Shown here one piece after another: positions 27,455-36,717 of a DNA stretch of 64,000 nt. The number at the start of each line of letters is the position of its first letter. Position 1 is the stretch's first letter. Source of the stretch: Roseiarcus sp963781895 (lineage in GTDB: Bacteria; Pseudomonadota; Alphaproteobacteria; Rhizobiales; Beijerinckiaceae); contig CAWAIM010000019.1 in NCBI GenBank assembly GCA_963781895.1, positions 1 through 64,000 on the forward strand, in the 5' to 3' direction. The notes beneath the pieces are model-generated. The model saw only the letters and a list, made by a program, of their open reading frames with translations, was not told where the DNA came from and searched no databases. The translations under genes were made by a program, and so were the position numbers.

Positions 27455-28345
27455 ATGTCGATAAATTCCAATTTACGTAAGGATTCCGAGGTCGTCGCCG
27501 TTGCGGCCTCAAAAGATCCGATTGAGCAACAGATACTGGCCGCCGGGAATCTGAGCGAGGCGCAAGTCGAGGCCATCCGCGGCTTCCAGCGCCGCAAGGG
27601 CCTGACCTTCGGGGAAGCCGCGATCACGTTGGGCCTCGTGCGGCGCGACAGCCTGTTTCTGGCCTTGTCCAAGCGTTACAATTATCCCGTATTGAATTTC
27701 GGCAGCGACGAGCCTCGTTTCTCGCGTGAACTCGTCGTGGGCTTCCAGCCTTTCAGCGCCGCGGCCGAGGCCTACCGCTCGGTTCGCTCCGGGCTGGCGA
27801 CCGGTCCGCTCTCGCAGGGAAAGAACGCCTTCGCGGTGATCGGCGCCCGGCCCGGGGACGGCGTGACGAATTTCGCCGCGAATCTGGCGCTGTCTTTCGC
27901 ACAAATGGCAGTACCGACTCTGCTTGTCGACGCCAATCTGAGAAAACCCAGGCTCGCCGCGCTTTTTGGCGTGGATCCGAAGACGGAAGGCTTGGTCGAG
28001 GCGCTGACCCTTACTCCGGCCGACTCCCCACACTTCGCCCTTGATATCGTGCCCGGCCTGTCGCTGCTTGTCGCCGGAGCCACGGCGCCTCACCCGCAGG
28101 AACTCCTGATCTCCAAGGAATTCCTGACGCTCTCGCAAAACGCCCAGCGCAACTACGGCGTTGTGATTTACGACACGCCTTCGGCATTGCAAAGCGCCGA
28201 CGCCTATGTCGTCGCGTCGCGCGTCGGCGCCGCGATCCTGGTGGCGCGCCGACATCGAACACGAGTCAAAGAAATCGCGCAAATCTCGCATGCGCTCGAG
28301 GGCTTTCAGTGCGAGATCGCCGGCACCGTCCTCAGGCGTTCTTGA
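27455..28345 (+). CDS. EpsG-like chain-length kinase homologue with a degenerate P-loop
   Basis: A 296-residue protein. Residues about 20-75 resemble the MshEN/T2SSE_N-like module of EpsG proteins (LAAGNLSEAQVEAI, GLTFGEAAITLGLV, ALSKRYNYPVL). The rest is a CpsD/CapB-type BY-kinase fold: FSAAAEAYRSVRSGL, then GARPGDGVTNFAANLA at the Walker A position, LLVDANLRKPRLAALFG (Walker A') and VVIYDTPSALQSADA (Walker B). The P-loop Lys is replaced by Val, and there is no C-terminal Tyr cluster. ATP use is therefore doubtful. It follows the EpsF-like gene by 168 bp. Confidence 0.82.
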   Translation: MSINSNLRKDSEVVAVAASKDPIEQQILAAGNLSEAQVEAIRGFQRRKGLTFGEAAITLGLVRRDSLFLALSKRYNYPVLNFGSDEPRFSRELVVGFQPFSAAAEAYRSVRSGLATGPLSQGKNAFAVIGARPGDGVTNFAANLALSFAQMAVPTLLVDANLRKPRLAALFGVDPKTEGLVEALTLTPADSPHFALDIVPGLSLLVAGATAPHPQELLISKEFLTLSQNAQRNYGVVIYDTPSALQSADAYVVASRVGAAILVARRHRTRVKEIAQISHALEGFQCEIAGTVLRRS

Positions 28346-28731
28346 CCCCCGCATTGTAGAGCCGCAGGCCGTGACAACCATCGCGCGCTGACCGTTATTG
28401 TCGTGGGCCTTGCCCGCGGCTGTCCCGCCAGCTTGCGGGCCAATGAGCAAAGCAGGAGCCCCATGTCGCCGTCGCCACCGCTGCCCCACGCCGAAATGGG
28501 GCGCAGCGGGAATTGGAAAGCATCGGCCAGAAACTGAGCTCTCCTCTCGGTGCGTAGCGTCGCCGTCGGCGCATATGCAATGACAATTTTGCCGACGCAT
28601 GAGCCCTCTCTTCACTAACGGGTCGCGGACTGAGGTCGTCGCGGGCTGGTCATCCATCCTAATGAAGGGCTCGTTCGTCCGGGCGCGCAATGGCCGTCGA
28701 TAGGTCCAGGGTTCATTTCAACGGGGCACTC
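28346..28731. other. intergenic region between EpsG-like and dehydrogenase genes
   Basis: About 386 bp without a supported gene. One feature of note is GCCCCAT near 28460 and ATGGGGC near 28495, which could pair as a 7-bp stem with a long loop; I do not call it a terminator because no T-run follows. The dehydrogenase gene probably has its own promoter here. Confidence 0.35.
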
Positions 28732-29994
28732 ATGAAAATCGCCGTGTACGGTTTGGGATATGTTGGCCTAACTGGCGCCATCTGCCTCGCGAGCGAGGGG
28801 CACGACGTGCTCGGCGTGGACCTGAGCGACGACAAGGTTCGAAAGATTAACCGGGGCTCGTCGCCGATCAAGGAGCCCGGGCTCGACAAGTTGCTTGCTG
28901 ACGCGCTCGCGAGCGGCCGGCTGCATTGCACCACCGATCCCGTCGAGCCTATCCGTTCCTGCGAACTGACGATCGTGTGCGTCGGGACGCCCAGCGCCCC
29001 GGATGGCGCGCTCAACATGCGCGACATTGCCGAAGTCACTCGGCAGATCGCCAACAGCGTGCGATCCCTCAACCGCAAGGACAAGCTCACCGTCGTCTAT
29101 CGCAGCACCATCCGGCCGGGCACGATCGACGGATTGATCTTGCCGATCTTCAAGTCGGCGCTCGGCAGCGCGCTCGACGTCATCGAGGTCGTCTACAATC
29201 CCGAATTCCTGCGCGAGGCGACGGCGGTCCAGGATTTCTTCGATCCGCCGAAAATCGTCGTGGGCACGCACGACGGATCGCCGTGCGCTCGCGTCGAGGA
29301 GATGAACAAGAACCTGAATGCGCCGACGTTCACCGTAGGCTTTCGAGAATCCGAATTCACCAAATTCGTCGATAACAGTTTTCACGCGTTGAAGGTTGCT
29401 TACGCCAACGAAATTGGGCGCCTCTGCGTGAGTCTCGGCATCGACGCCAAGGTCGTGCACAAGATCTTCGTCTCCGACACTAAACTCAATATTTCCGCCC
29501 ACTACCTGCGCCCCGGCGGCCCTTTCGGCGGCTCGTGCCTGCCTAAGGACGTTCGCGCGCTACAACAGATCTCGAATGACATCGGCGCCAACACCCATGT
29601 CGTCGACGCGCTGATGCGCTCCAACGAGGCGCACAAGCAGTTCCTGTTCGCTCGGGCGACCAAAGGCCTGAAACCCGGCGCCAGGGTATTGATGCTCGGC
29701 CTGGCTTTCAAATCCGACACTGACGATCTGCGGGAGAGCCCGAACATCGATCTCGCGCAAAAGCTGATCCAGGGCGGCTATGCGGTCTCCATTTACGATC
29801 TGTCGCTGAATCCGGAGCGGCTGGTCGGCCAAAATTTGGGCTACGCCTTCTCGCATCTGCCCAAACTCACCGACTTGCTCGTTGACAAGGACGCCGCCCA
29901 GGGGGATGGCTTCGATCTCGTCATCGACACCAATGGGACGTCGCACGCCATGTCGTTGCAGTGCGGCAATATTCTCAATTTGCATGAGTTGTGA
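28732..29994 (+). CDS. AlgD-like nucleotide-sugar (GDP-mannose type) 6-dehydrogenase
   Basis: The start is set at the ATG at 28732 (MKIAVYGLGYVGL), where the Rossmann fold begins; an upstream ATG would add 14 unmatched residues. The 420-residue protein has the NAD-binding GLGYVG motif, NPEFLREATAVQDFFDPPKIV, and the catalytic Cys in GGPFGGSCLPKD (about residue 268, as in AlgD). It oxidises a UDP- or GDP-hexose to the uronic acid in two steps. Spacing and motifs favour the GDP-mannose branch over UDP-glucose, but this is not proof. It would supply a uronic-acid precursor for the polymer. Confidence 0.85.
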   Translation: MKIAVYGLGYVGLTGAICLASEGHDVLGVDLSDDKVRKINRGSSPIKEPGLDKLLADALASGRLHCTTDPVEPIRSCELTIVCVGTPSAPDGALNMRDIAEVTRQIANSVRSLNRKDKLTVVYRSTIRPGTIDGLILPIFKSALGSALDVIEVVYNPEFLREATAVQDFFDPPKIVVGTHDGSPCARVEEMNKNLNAPTFTVGFRESEFTKFVDNSFHALKVAYANEIGRLCVSLGIDAKVVHKIFVSDTKLNISAHYLRPGGPFGGSCLPKDVRALQQISNDIGANTHVVDALMRSNEAHKQFLFARATKGLKPGARVLMLGLAFKSDTDDLRESPNIDLAQKLIQGGYAVSIYDLSLNPERLVGQNLGYAFSHLPKLTDLLVDKDAAQGDGFDLVIDTNGTSHAMSLQCGNILNLHEL

Positions 29995-30382
29995 TTGTGC
30001 GCTTATAGAGCAGCCAAACGGCCGCCTGCCTTTGGCGAGTCTTCGCCGCGCTTTCACACGCTCGCGGCCTGTTTCATTCCCGCGGGAATGAAGCGGTGTC
30101 GAGCGCAAGGCGTGAGGTCTCAAGATCGAACGAGATTTAGGTATCCGCCAGCAAAGCGACGGGCTTTACAATGCGGGCCCGCACAAGCGACTAGGAAGGG
30201 TGACCAATTCGGCCGTAATTCTTAATTCAGCGTCCTGCGTCGACCGTTCGGAATAAAGAAAACATTAAATTTGCGGTCCCAGGTCGCGCGGCTTAACTTC
30301 GCTGCCGGACTGCCGGAAACGCCAGACTGCCGCTGCCATCCCGGCAGGGCCCGGGGGCTTCCGTTTACGCTAGGTTTAGAGC
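29995..30382. other. intergenic region before the GT4 gene
   Basis: About 388 bp without a supported gene. It contains the perfect 20-bp palindrome at 30073-30092 (listed separately) and an A/T-rich patch at 30250-30275 (AATAAAGAAAACATTAAATT), which could hold a promoter for the downstream glycosyltransferase gene. Confidence 0.4.
30073..30092. promoter_or_regulatory. perfect 20-bp palindrome
   Basis: TTCATTCCCGCGGGAATGAA is self-complementary over all 20 bases, 79 bp after the dehydrogenase stop and 290 bp before the GT4 start. As RNA it could form a hairpin, but there is no loop and no T-run. A protein-binding site is as likely as a terminator. Confidence 0.4.
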
Positions 30383-31616
30383 ATGGAAGCAGCAGTAGAA
30401 ACCCGACAGAAAGTCGAGAAGAGCACATTGCGAGGAAAGAAAATCCTTATAATTGTTGAGAATTTGCCGGTCCCGTTCGACCGCCGGGTCTGGCAGGAAG
30501 CTTTGGCGCTCGTCAACGCTGGCGCGCTCGTCTCCATTATCTGTCCGAAGGGCAAGGGCTACGAAGCCGACTACGAAGTCCTCGAAGGCGTCAACGTCTA
30601 TCGACACACGCTTCCCGTGGAAGGAGAAACGGCGATCGGTTATGTTCGCGAATACGCAAGCGCCTTGTTCAACGAATTCAGGCTCGCCTGGCGCGTGTTC
30701 CGCGAACAGGGATTCGACGCGATTCACAGCTGCAATCCGCCCGATCTGATCTTTCTCGTCGCCTTGCCGTTCAAGCTTATAGGGAAGAAATACGTCTTTG
30801 ATCACCACGACATCAATCCGGAGTTGTACGAAGCGAAATTCAATCGCCGCGGAGCCCTCTGGCGTCTCCTTGTATTATTTGAGCGGCTGACGTTCTTTTT
30901 CGCCGATATCGTCATTTCCACCAACGAGAGCTATCGCAAGATTGCGATAGAGCGCGGTCGCAAGGCGAAAGATCGTGTGTTTGTCGTCAGAAGTGGACCT
31001 GATCTTCGCCGCGTGCGCATCGCGTCGCCGGATGCGAGATGGAAGAATGGAAGGCGATATCTGGTCGGCTTCGTCGGGGTCATCGGCGATCAGGAGGGCA
31101 TCGACCTTCTGCTCGAACTCGGTCAAACATCTTGTGCGCGACCGCGGGCGAACGGACATTCAATTCGTGCTGGTCGGCGATGGTCCGAGCCGGCCACGGA
31201 TGGAGGCGCTTTCGGCCGAATTGGGCCTGAGCGATTTCGTGACGTTTCTCGGCCGCGCGCCCGACGAACAATTGTTTTCGGTCCTCTCGTCTGCCGACGT
31301 TTGCGTCAATCCCGACCGTGTCAACCCGATGAACGACCTCTCCACCATGAATAAAATCCTTGAATACATGGCGATGAAGAAGCCGATCGTCCAATATGAC
31401 GTCTTCGAGGGTCGAGTCTCGGCGGCCGACGCGGCGCTCTACGCAAATGCGAACGACCCGATCGACTTCGCGGAAAAGATCCTCGAATTTCTCTCTGATC
31501 CGGCGAAGCGCAAGCGGGCCGGCGAAATCGGGCGCACGCGGATCGAAAACGAACTCTCCTGGACGCACCAGGCCCCGAAGCTGATCGAGGCCTATACCAT
31601 GCTTTTCTCGCGATAA
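30383..31616 (+). CDS. family 4 glycosyltransferase, frameshifted
   Basis: A GT-B glycosyltransferase. The N-terminal domain has ILIIVENLPVPFDRRVWQEA and FDHHDINPELYEAKF; the C-terminal domain has VLVGDGPSRPRMEALSAELG, VTFLGRAPDEQLFSVLSSAD and TMNKILEYMAMKKPIVQYD. Near 31095-31125, just after VGVIGDQEGIDLL, the frame changes by +1. Corrected length is about 410 residues. It is likely to add a sugar to the lipid-linked repeat unit. It has 388 bp upstream and a possible terminator about 95 bp downstream. Confidence 0.83.
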
Positions 31617-32045
31617 TCTTTGCAATGGCGCGCGAAAAATCTCAACTTCCGATCGCGGTCAGCCGGAGGTCACCGAATGGGCGAGGGAGCGCTTCGCATG
31701 ACCCGAATCGAGGCCCTTTCGCGGGCCTTTAGCCGCCGGCCATCGCCATAGGCGCGCCCGCTGGCGAGTTGTCGCCCCGCTTGAGGAACGTCCGTCATTC
31801 GGCGCGGGGCGGCAACGCCGATCAATGCGAGAAGCCTTCGAACGGACTGACGAATTGAGGGCGAGGCCGTCGAGCCGATTGACACTCCCATCTTGGGCGG
31901 CGATCGTTTCGAGATTTGACCGAGCCGCGCGATTGACCGGAATGCGTCGCGGGACTAACTCTCGCGGGACTATCTAAAGCACAGATTTTCGCCGTCATCG
32001 GTCCGTCCGGACGGCGCGAGATCGGGGCTTCCGCGAGGAATCGAC
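31617..32045. other. intergenic region before the GT2 pair
   Basis: A 429-bp stretch with no supported gene. It contains a possible terminator at 31711-31730 and a near-tandem duplication of CGCGGGACTA at about 31947-31975. The minus-strand 73-codon frame at 31670-31891 shows no family features. Confidence 0.4.
31711..31730 (+). terminator. possible short Rho-independent terminator
   Basis: A perfect 6-bp stem AGGCCC/GGGCCT encloses the loop TTTCGC and is followed by only TT before AGCC. It lies 95 bp after the GT4 stop. The short T-run makes it weak. Confidence 0.3.
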
Positions 32046-32975
32046 TTGGTTGCGCTAACTGAACCAGTAGGCGTTTCTCCTGCCAGCGATCGGGCGCCCA
32101 TACCCGCCGTCGCGCCGCTTGTCTCCGTCATCATTCCGCACTACGACGACCTCGAAAATTTGCGCCGGTGCCTGGCGCTTCTGAGCGCCCAGACTCTACC
32201 GCCGGACCAGTTCGAGACCATCGTCGCCGACAACAATTCCTCGTGCGGCCTCGCGTCGGTCGCGGACGTGTGCGCGGGCGCCGCCATTGTCGTGCCCGCG
32301 CCGATTCAGGGCGCGGGTGAGGCGCGCAACGCTGGCGTCTCGGCTGCGCGCGGCAAGGCTCTGGCGTTTGTCGACTCCGATTGCCGACCCGCGCCGGACT
32401 GGCTCGAGCGCGGATTGCGCGCGATCGAGAACGCCGATGTGGCGGGCGGCAGGGTCGTGATTACCGTAGAGAATCCAATTCAACCGACCGCCGCCGAAGC
32501 CTTTGAAATGGTTTTTGCTTTCCAGACGAAGAGCTATGTCGAGGACCAGCGCTTCTGCGTAACTGCGAACATGTTCACCCGCCGGGATGTCTTCGATCGC
32601 GTCGGCGCTTTCCGGACGGGCGTGTCGGAAGATATCGACTGGGGGCGGCGTGCGGCTGCGCTCGGATTTCGTTTGCAATACGCGGACGACGCCATCGTAT
32701 CGCATCCGGCGCGACGCACCCGGTCGGACCTATTGCGAAAATGGCGGCGAACGACGAGAGAATCTTATCTGCTTTTTCGCGAGCGGCCGCTCGGTCGACT
32801 GCGATGGTTCGTTCGAAGCTGGCTCGTTCTGTTCTCACCGCTGGTGCATTGCGTATTGGTCCTGCGCAGTCCCGAATTAAAGACCTTCGACCAACGACTC
32901 AAAGCCTTGGGCGTGCTGGTCTGGTTGCGCGCTTGGCGCTTCGCGGAGTGCAATTATTTATTGTTCGCCGAATGA
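32046..32975 (+). CDS. family 2 glycosyltransferase
   Basis: A 309-residue GT-A glycosyltransferase from a TTG start. Motifs are VSVIIPHYDDLENLRRCL (about residues 27-44), IVADNNSS, AGEARNAGVSAARG and AFVDSDCRPAPDWL (DxD-like), then EDIDWGRRAAALGF, an ED motif placing the catalytic base. The C-terminus is hydrophobic (about 255-275) and may associate with the membrane. The next gene starts 10 bp downstream, so the two form a pair. Donor and acceptor sugars are unknown. Confidence 0.85.
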   Translation: MVALTEPVGVSPASDRAPIPAVAPLVSVIIPHYDDLENLRRCLALLSAQTLPPDQFETIVADNNSSCGLASVADVCAGAAIVVPAPIQGAGEARNAGVSAARGKALAFVDSDCRPAPDWLERGLRAIENADVAGGRVVITVENPIQPTAAEAFEMVFAFQTKSYVEDQRFCVTANMFTRRDVFDRVGAFRTGVSEDIDWGRRAAALGFRLQYADDAIVSHPARRTRSDLLRKWRRTTRESYLLFRERPLGRLRWFVRSWLVLFSPLVHCVLVLRSPELKTFDQRLKALGVLVWLRAWRFAECNYLLFAE

Positions 32976-32985
32976 GGAGAGGTGT

Positions 32986-34080
32986 GTGGCGAATTTTGCC
33001 GGTTCGAGCCAGGCGACAAGATCGGCTGGACATTGCGGCGCGAGGGACAAAGCTCTCGTCATCGTCTCGATCGTCGGCTACCGAAACGCCGACGACGTCA
33101 GTGCGTGCCTACGCGCTCTCGCGCGTTCCGAGCATCGGGAATATATCGTTTCGGTCTGCGAAAACGGCGGCGGGCGAGCTTTTGATGCGCTAATCTCGAA
33201 CCTGCAAGGCATCGCCGAGCCTTCGAGTGAAGCGTTGCAGCCTAACGACGACCGCATCGAGCGAGCGTGGTCTGGCGCCCTCCTGCCCCATGGGCAGCCA
33301 ATTCACGTCTTACAAGCAAAGTCTAATTTCGGTTTCGCCAGCGGGGTCAACCTCACGATACGACAATTTGCCAAAGAACCGAATTGGTCAGCCGTGTGGC
33401 TTCTGAATCCGGACGCCGAGCCCGAGCCTGACGCTCTGGCCGCCCTGGTCGCCCGATCGGGCGAGACGGGGGCCGCGATTGTTGGCAGTCGATTGATCTT
33501 TCGTGCGACCGACCGCGTACAGCTTTATGGCGGCAGATGGCGACCATTGATCGCGCGCGGGTTCAACATTGGGCTGAATGCGCCGAAGGACGCGGCTGTG
33601 GACGTCAGCGAAATCGAGCAGTCAATGACTTATGTCAGCGGCGCTTCGCTTTACGCAACCCGGGCGTTCGTAAATGAAGCCGGTCTCATGGACGAAGACT
33701 ATTTCCTCTACGGTGAAGAGGTCGATTGGTGTATGCGCATCGACAATAGGCGCCTTGCATACGCCCATGCCTCGGTCGTTTATCATCGGCATGGCGCGGC
33801 GATCGGATCAAATAGGAATCGCCAAGAGCGGTCTATGTTGTCGGTATATTTGGATGAGAGAAATAAATTGCGTATATCAAGACGGTATTTTCCGAGATTA
33901 TACCCAATTATTCTGGTTACTACATTTGTTTTGTTGTCACAATACGTTTATTTAGGCGCTTATAGAAACGCGATGATTGCGCTACGTGGATGGATGGCTG
34001 GCGTTCGCGGCGAAATTGGCCCGCCTAAGTTCATGTCCTTGACTAGAGACGAAGCGATCGACGAGGCCCACAGGATTTAG
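32986..34080 (+). CDS. rhamnosyltransferase-like family 2 glycosyltransferase
   Basis: A 364-residue GT-A glycosyltransferase from a GTG start preceded by the strong ribosome-binding sequence GAGGAGAGG. Motifs include VIVSIVGYRNADDVSACL (about residues 23-40), NFGFASGVNLTIRQF, WLLNPDAEPEPDAL (the NPD form of DxD, as in WbbL-like enzymes) and DEDYFLYGEEVDWCMRI. The final 300 bp are unusually A/T-rich (about 33840-33980), unlike the rest of the gene. That may mark the membrane-helix segment (ILVTTFVLLSQYVYLGAY) or a transferred portion. Confidence 0.87.
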   Translation: MANFAGSSQATRSAGHCGARDKALVIVSIVGYRNADDVSACLRALARSEHREYIVSVCENGGGRAFDALISNLQGIAEPSSEALQPNDDRIERAWSGALLPHGQPIHVLQAKSNFGFASGVNLTIRQFAKEPNWSAVWLLNPDAEPEPDALAALVARSGETGAAIVGSRLIFRATDRVQLYGGRWRPLIARGFNIGLNAPKDAAVDVSEIEQSMTYVSGASLYATRAFVNEAGLMDEDYFLYGEEVDWCMRIDNRRLAYAHASVVYHRHGAAIGSNRNRQERSMLSVYLDERNKLRISRRYFPRLYPIILVTTFVLLSQYVYLGAYRNAMIALRGWMAGVRGEIGPPKFMSLTRDEAIDEAHRI

Positions 34081-34098
34081 GTCACCGGCTTCATGAAC

Positions 34099-34860
34099 CT
34101 ACTGCTTATCTCGCCGGATGGTAGGCAGGCCTCGCAAGTTTTGCAACAGCAATTCGGTTAGCCGATCGTAACCGGCTTGGTTCAGGTGCAGCGCGTCGAG
34201 ACGAAATTCGTCGGGAAGAAGTCGATCGTCGCCGCCTGTGAATTGGGCCGATAAATCAATCAGTCTGGCATCATCAGGCAGGTCGGCGCGCCGCAGATTG
34301 CTGTTCACCTCGACGACCGCGGCCCGCACTGAATTATTCCAGACGGGCCATCGCAATAATTCGGGGCGCGCAGCTGGAATAACCGTCGCCAACAGAACGT
34401 GAGCGCCGGATGCGCTGCCTTCTTGGGTCAGTCGAAGAAGGGTTTGGGCCGTCTGACGGATGACGGCGCGAGCGGCGTCAGAGTCCATGAACGAGGCGGC
34501 GACGAGATCGTTCATACCGCTTTCAATCAGGACCACATCAGGCTCCAGGGCAATGGCGTCGCGATCAAAGCGTCGAGCCATCTGGGCGACAGTCTCGCCT
34601 CCAATGCCTCGATTGATGACTTCAAACTCATCGCCGATCGCGGACGTTGGCCATCTGGCGATCCGCGAATCTCCGATGAGAACCACACGAAGCCTCGGGC
34701 CTTTCGGCGAAAGGCCACTATTTTCTTCCACGTAGTGTGTCGACGGAGGCGACGAAAGCGCCGCGATCTTGGTCTTGATCCAGGAGGCGCGCAAGGCGAC
34801 CACCGCAGACAGCGCTATCGCGACCAACGCGAAGACCCCTATCGCAAAGCGTGCAAGCAC
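34099..34860 (-). CDS. membrane-anchored SGNH/GDSL hydrolase
   Basis: A 253-residue protein with an N-terminal signal anchor (about residues 5-25). The SGNH blocks are VVLIGDSRIARW (catalytic Ser), NRGIGGET (Gly), IESGMNDL (Asn) and LDALHLNQAGY (Asp-x-x-His). It lies in the exopolysaccharide region, opposite in direction to the glycosyltransferases. It may be an esterase that acts on acylated polymer or cell-envelope sugars; that role is inferred from position. It converges with the preceding glycosyltransferase gene, 18 bp apart. Confidence 0.85.
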   Translation of the reverse strand: MLARFAIGVFALVAIALSAVVALRASWIKTKIAALSSPPSTHYVEENSGLSPKGPRLRVVLIGDSRIARWPTSAIGDEFEVINRGIGGETVAQMARRFDRDAIALEPDVVLIESGMNDLVAASFMDSDAARAVIRQTAQTLLRLTQEGSASGAHVLLATVIPAARPELLRWPVWNNSVRAAVVEVNSNLRRADLPDDARLIDLSAQFTGGDDRLLPDEFRLDALHLNQAGYDRLTELLLQNLRGLPTIRRDKQ

Positions 34861-35058
34861 CCCAAACTCCGGGCGGGGTTTAGAATCAACCGGAAGAAAT
34901 GGCCGGATGATTGTAACACGCCCACGCTCGAGGGATAGGCGGGTTCACGCCGGGGAAGGAGCCGGTCAGCCGCCGCGCGCTCCAGGCCCTGCCGCCGTTA
35001 GCGCGCGCTCACGCTCTAGAAATCGCGATGATCGATATTCGATCTTCGCGATTCGATA

Positions 35059-36120
35059 TTAGGCCTTGTTGTTGAGGGCCGGTTGCGACTTGACGTCGAG
35101 GGGCCAGCGCGGGCGGCCCGGAACGTCGAGCCGATCGGTCAGTCCGAGCCGCAGCCGCTCGATTCCCGCCCAGGCGATCATGGCGCCATTGTCCGTGCAC
35201 AGGTTCTGCGGCGGCGCGACCATCGGCAGCCCGGCTCCGGCGCAAAGCCGCGCCAGCACATCGCGTAGCGCCGCGTTGGCGGCGACGCCGCCCGCGACCA
35301 CAACGGCTCGGGGCGCGGCGCCCAAGCGCTCGCGAAACAGCTTCAGGCCGACTCGCATGCGGTCCTCGACGACGTCAGCGACCGCAGCCTGGAATGAGGC
35401 GCAAAGGTCGGCGACGTCGCGCGGCCGTAAAGGGGCGACGGATTCGGCGGCGAGCCGCACCGCGGTCTTGAGGCCCGACAGCGAAAAATCGGCGTTCGGT
35501 CGGCCGAGGAGCGGCCGGGGCAGAGCGAACCGCTCCGGATTGCCTTGACTGGCGGCCGCCTCCACCGCCGGCCCGCCGGGAAAGGGCAACCCCAGGAGCT
35601 TCGCCGTCTTGTCGAAGGCCTCGCCAATCGCGTCGTCCATGGTCGCACCGAGCCGGTCGTAGTCGCCGACGCCTTTGACCGCGAGAATCTGGGTGTGCCC
35701 GCCCGATGCGATGAGGGCGAGATAGGGAAACGCGACACTGGCGACGAGGCGCGCGGTGAGCGCGTGCGCCTCGAGATGATTGACCGCGACGAAAGGTTTG
35801 CCGCACGCCAGAGCGACTCCTTTGCCGGCCATCAGGCCGACCAGCACGCCGCCGATCAGACCTGGCCCGGCCGCCGCCGCGACCCCGTCGAGCTCCCTGG
35901 CCGTCATTCCGGCCCGGTCGAGCGCGCGGGCGATCAGCGAATCGACGATCTCGACATGGGCGCGCGCGGCGATTTCCGGCACCACCCCGCCGAATGCCGC
36001 ATGCGCGGCGATCTGGCTCATCACCTCGTCGGCGAGAATTTCGCCTGTGCCATCGGGCCGCAGCCGCACGATCGCCGCCGCCGTCTCGTCGCACGTCGTC
36101 TCGATGCCCAAAACCCGCAT
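35059..36120 (-). CDS. tsaD: tRNA N6-adenosine threonylcarbamoyltransferase TsaD
   Basis: TsaD transfers the threonylcarbamoyl group to A37 of ANN-decoding tRNAs. The 353-residue product matches the family length. It has LGIETTCDETAAAIV at the N-terminus (ATP-binding), the metal-binding pair in NHLEAHALT (HxxxH), and SGGHTQIL, followed by GGVAANAALR and CTDNGAMIAWAG near the C-terminus. The gene is intact and stands alone on the minus strand between polysaccharide genes, so the exopolysaccharide region is not one operon. Confidence 0.96.
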   Translation of the reverse strand: MRVLGIETTCDETAAAIVRLRPDGTGEILADEVMSQIAAHAAFGGVVPEIAARAHVEIVDSLIARALDRAGMTARELDGVAAAAGPGLIGGVLVGLMAGKGVALACGKPFVAVNHLEAHALTARLVASVAFPYLALIASGGHTQILAVKGVGDYDRLGATMDDAIGEAFDKTAKLLGLPFPGGPAVEAAASQGNPERFALPRPLLGRPNADFSLSGLKTAVRLAAESVAPLRPRDVADLCASFQAAVADVVEDRMRVGLKLFRERLGAAPRAVVVAGGVAANAALRDVLARLCAGAGLPMVAPPQNLCTDNGAMIAWAGIERLRLGLTDRLDVPGRPRWPLDVKSQPALNNKA

Positions 36121-36717
36121 AGAATCGCTTCGCTCCTATGAACAGCATAGCCCATAGCGTGAACGGGGCGGGGAGGGAACCGTCAGGCGGACGGGACTGC
36201 TGGCCGAAGGCCGGACAGAATCCTCCTCGTCGCAAGGCGCTATGCGCAGCACTGCGTCTGGAAGGACGGGGACGCATGGATCGCGCCGCAAAAATCGCCG
36301 TGCGCTCGAGACCTGGGCGCGAAGCGGCTCTTTTGCCGCGGCGCCGTCTCGATCTCCCCCAGTCCGATCCGATGGCCCGCGCGCAGACCACACGAATCGA
36401 GCAAATGGATTTAGCTTCAAGCAAAGTTTCATGGGCCATGGATGGCCGGCACTAGCCTTGAACCTGTCCATGCGCTACGGCTTAATCTGGGGCTGCCCGC
36501 AGCTGTTGACGTTGCTCATGACGGGGACGGGTTGCCTATTGCTGAAGGACCCGGAAATGACTGCGGCCCAAATATACGGCGATGATTTCTTCGCCCATTC
36601 AGCATCTTTGGGCCCAATGCCGTGGCGTAGAATTATGCTCATGAATGGTTCTCATCGATTGCTTGCGTTTTCGCGGACCGAGTTTGGTCTTAAATTCCCC
36701 CATGGTCAGATTTCCAA
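36121..36717. other. intergenic region upstream of the Gfo/Idh gene
   Basis: A 597-bp stretch between tsaD and the Gfo/Idh oxidoreductase gene. Open frames on both strands (36242-36721 plus, 36136-36471 minus) have no recognisable domains and lack consistent codon bias. The 3' part (36590-36717) is relatively A/T-rich and is likely to contain the promoter for the next genes. I searched by eye for a divergent hemC start, often next to tsaD in relatives, and did not find one. Confidence 0.4.

Noticed and set aside
35021..35053. AATCGCGA ... TCGCGATT inverted repeat downstream of tsaD as a terminator
   Set aside because: The 8-bp arms can pair, but the loop is 17 nt, and on the tsaD strand no T-run follows the stem. 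The evidence is too weak to list it as a terminator.
36121..36717. A divergent hemC gene next to tsaD
   Set aside because: That arrangement occurs in relatives, but no HemC N-terminal motif is present in any frame here.
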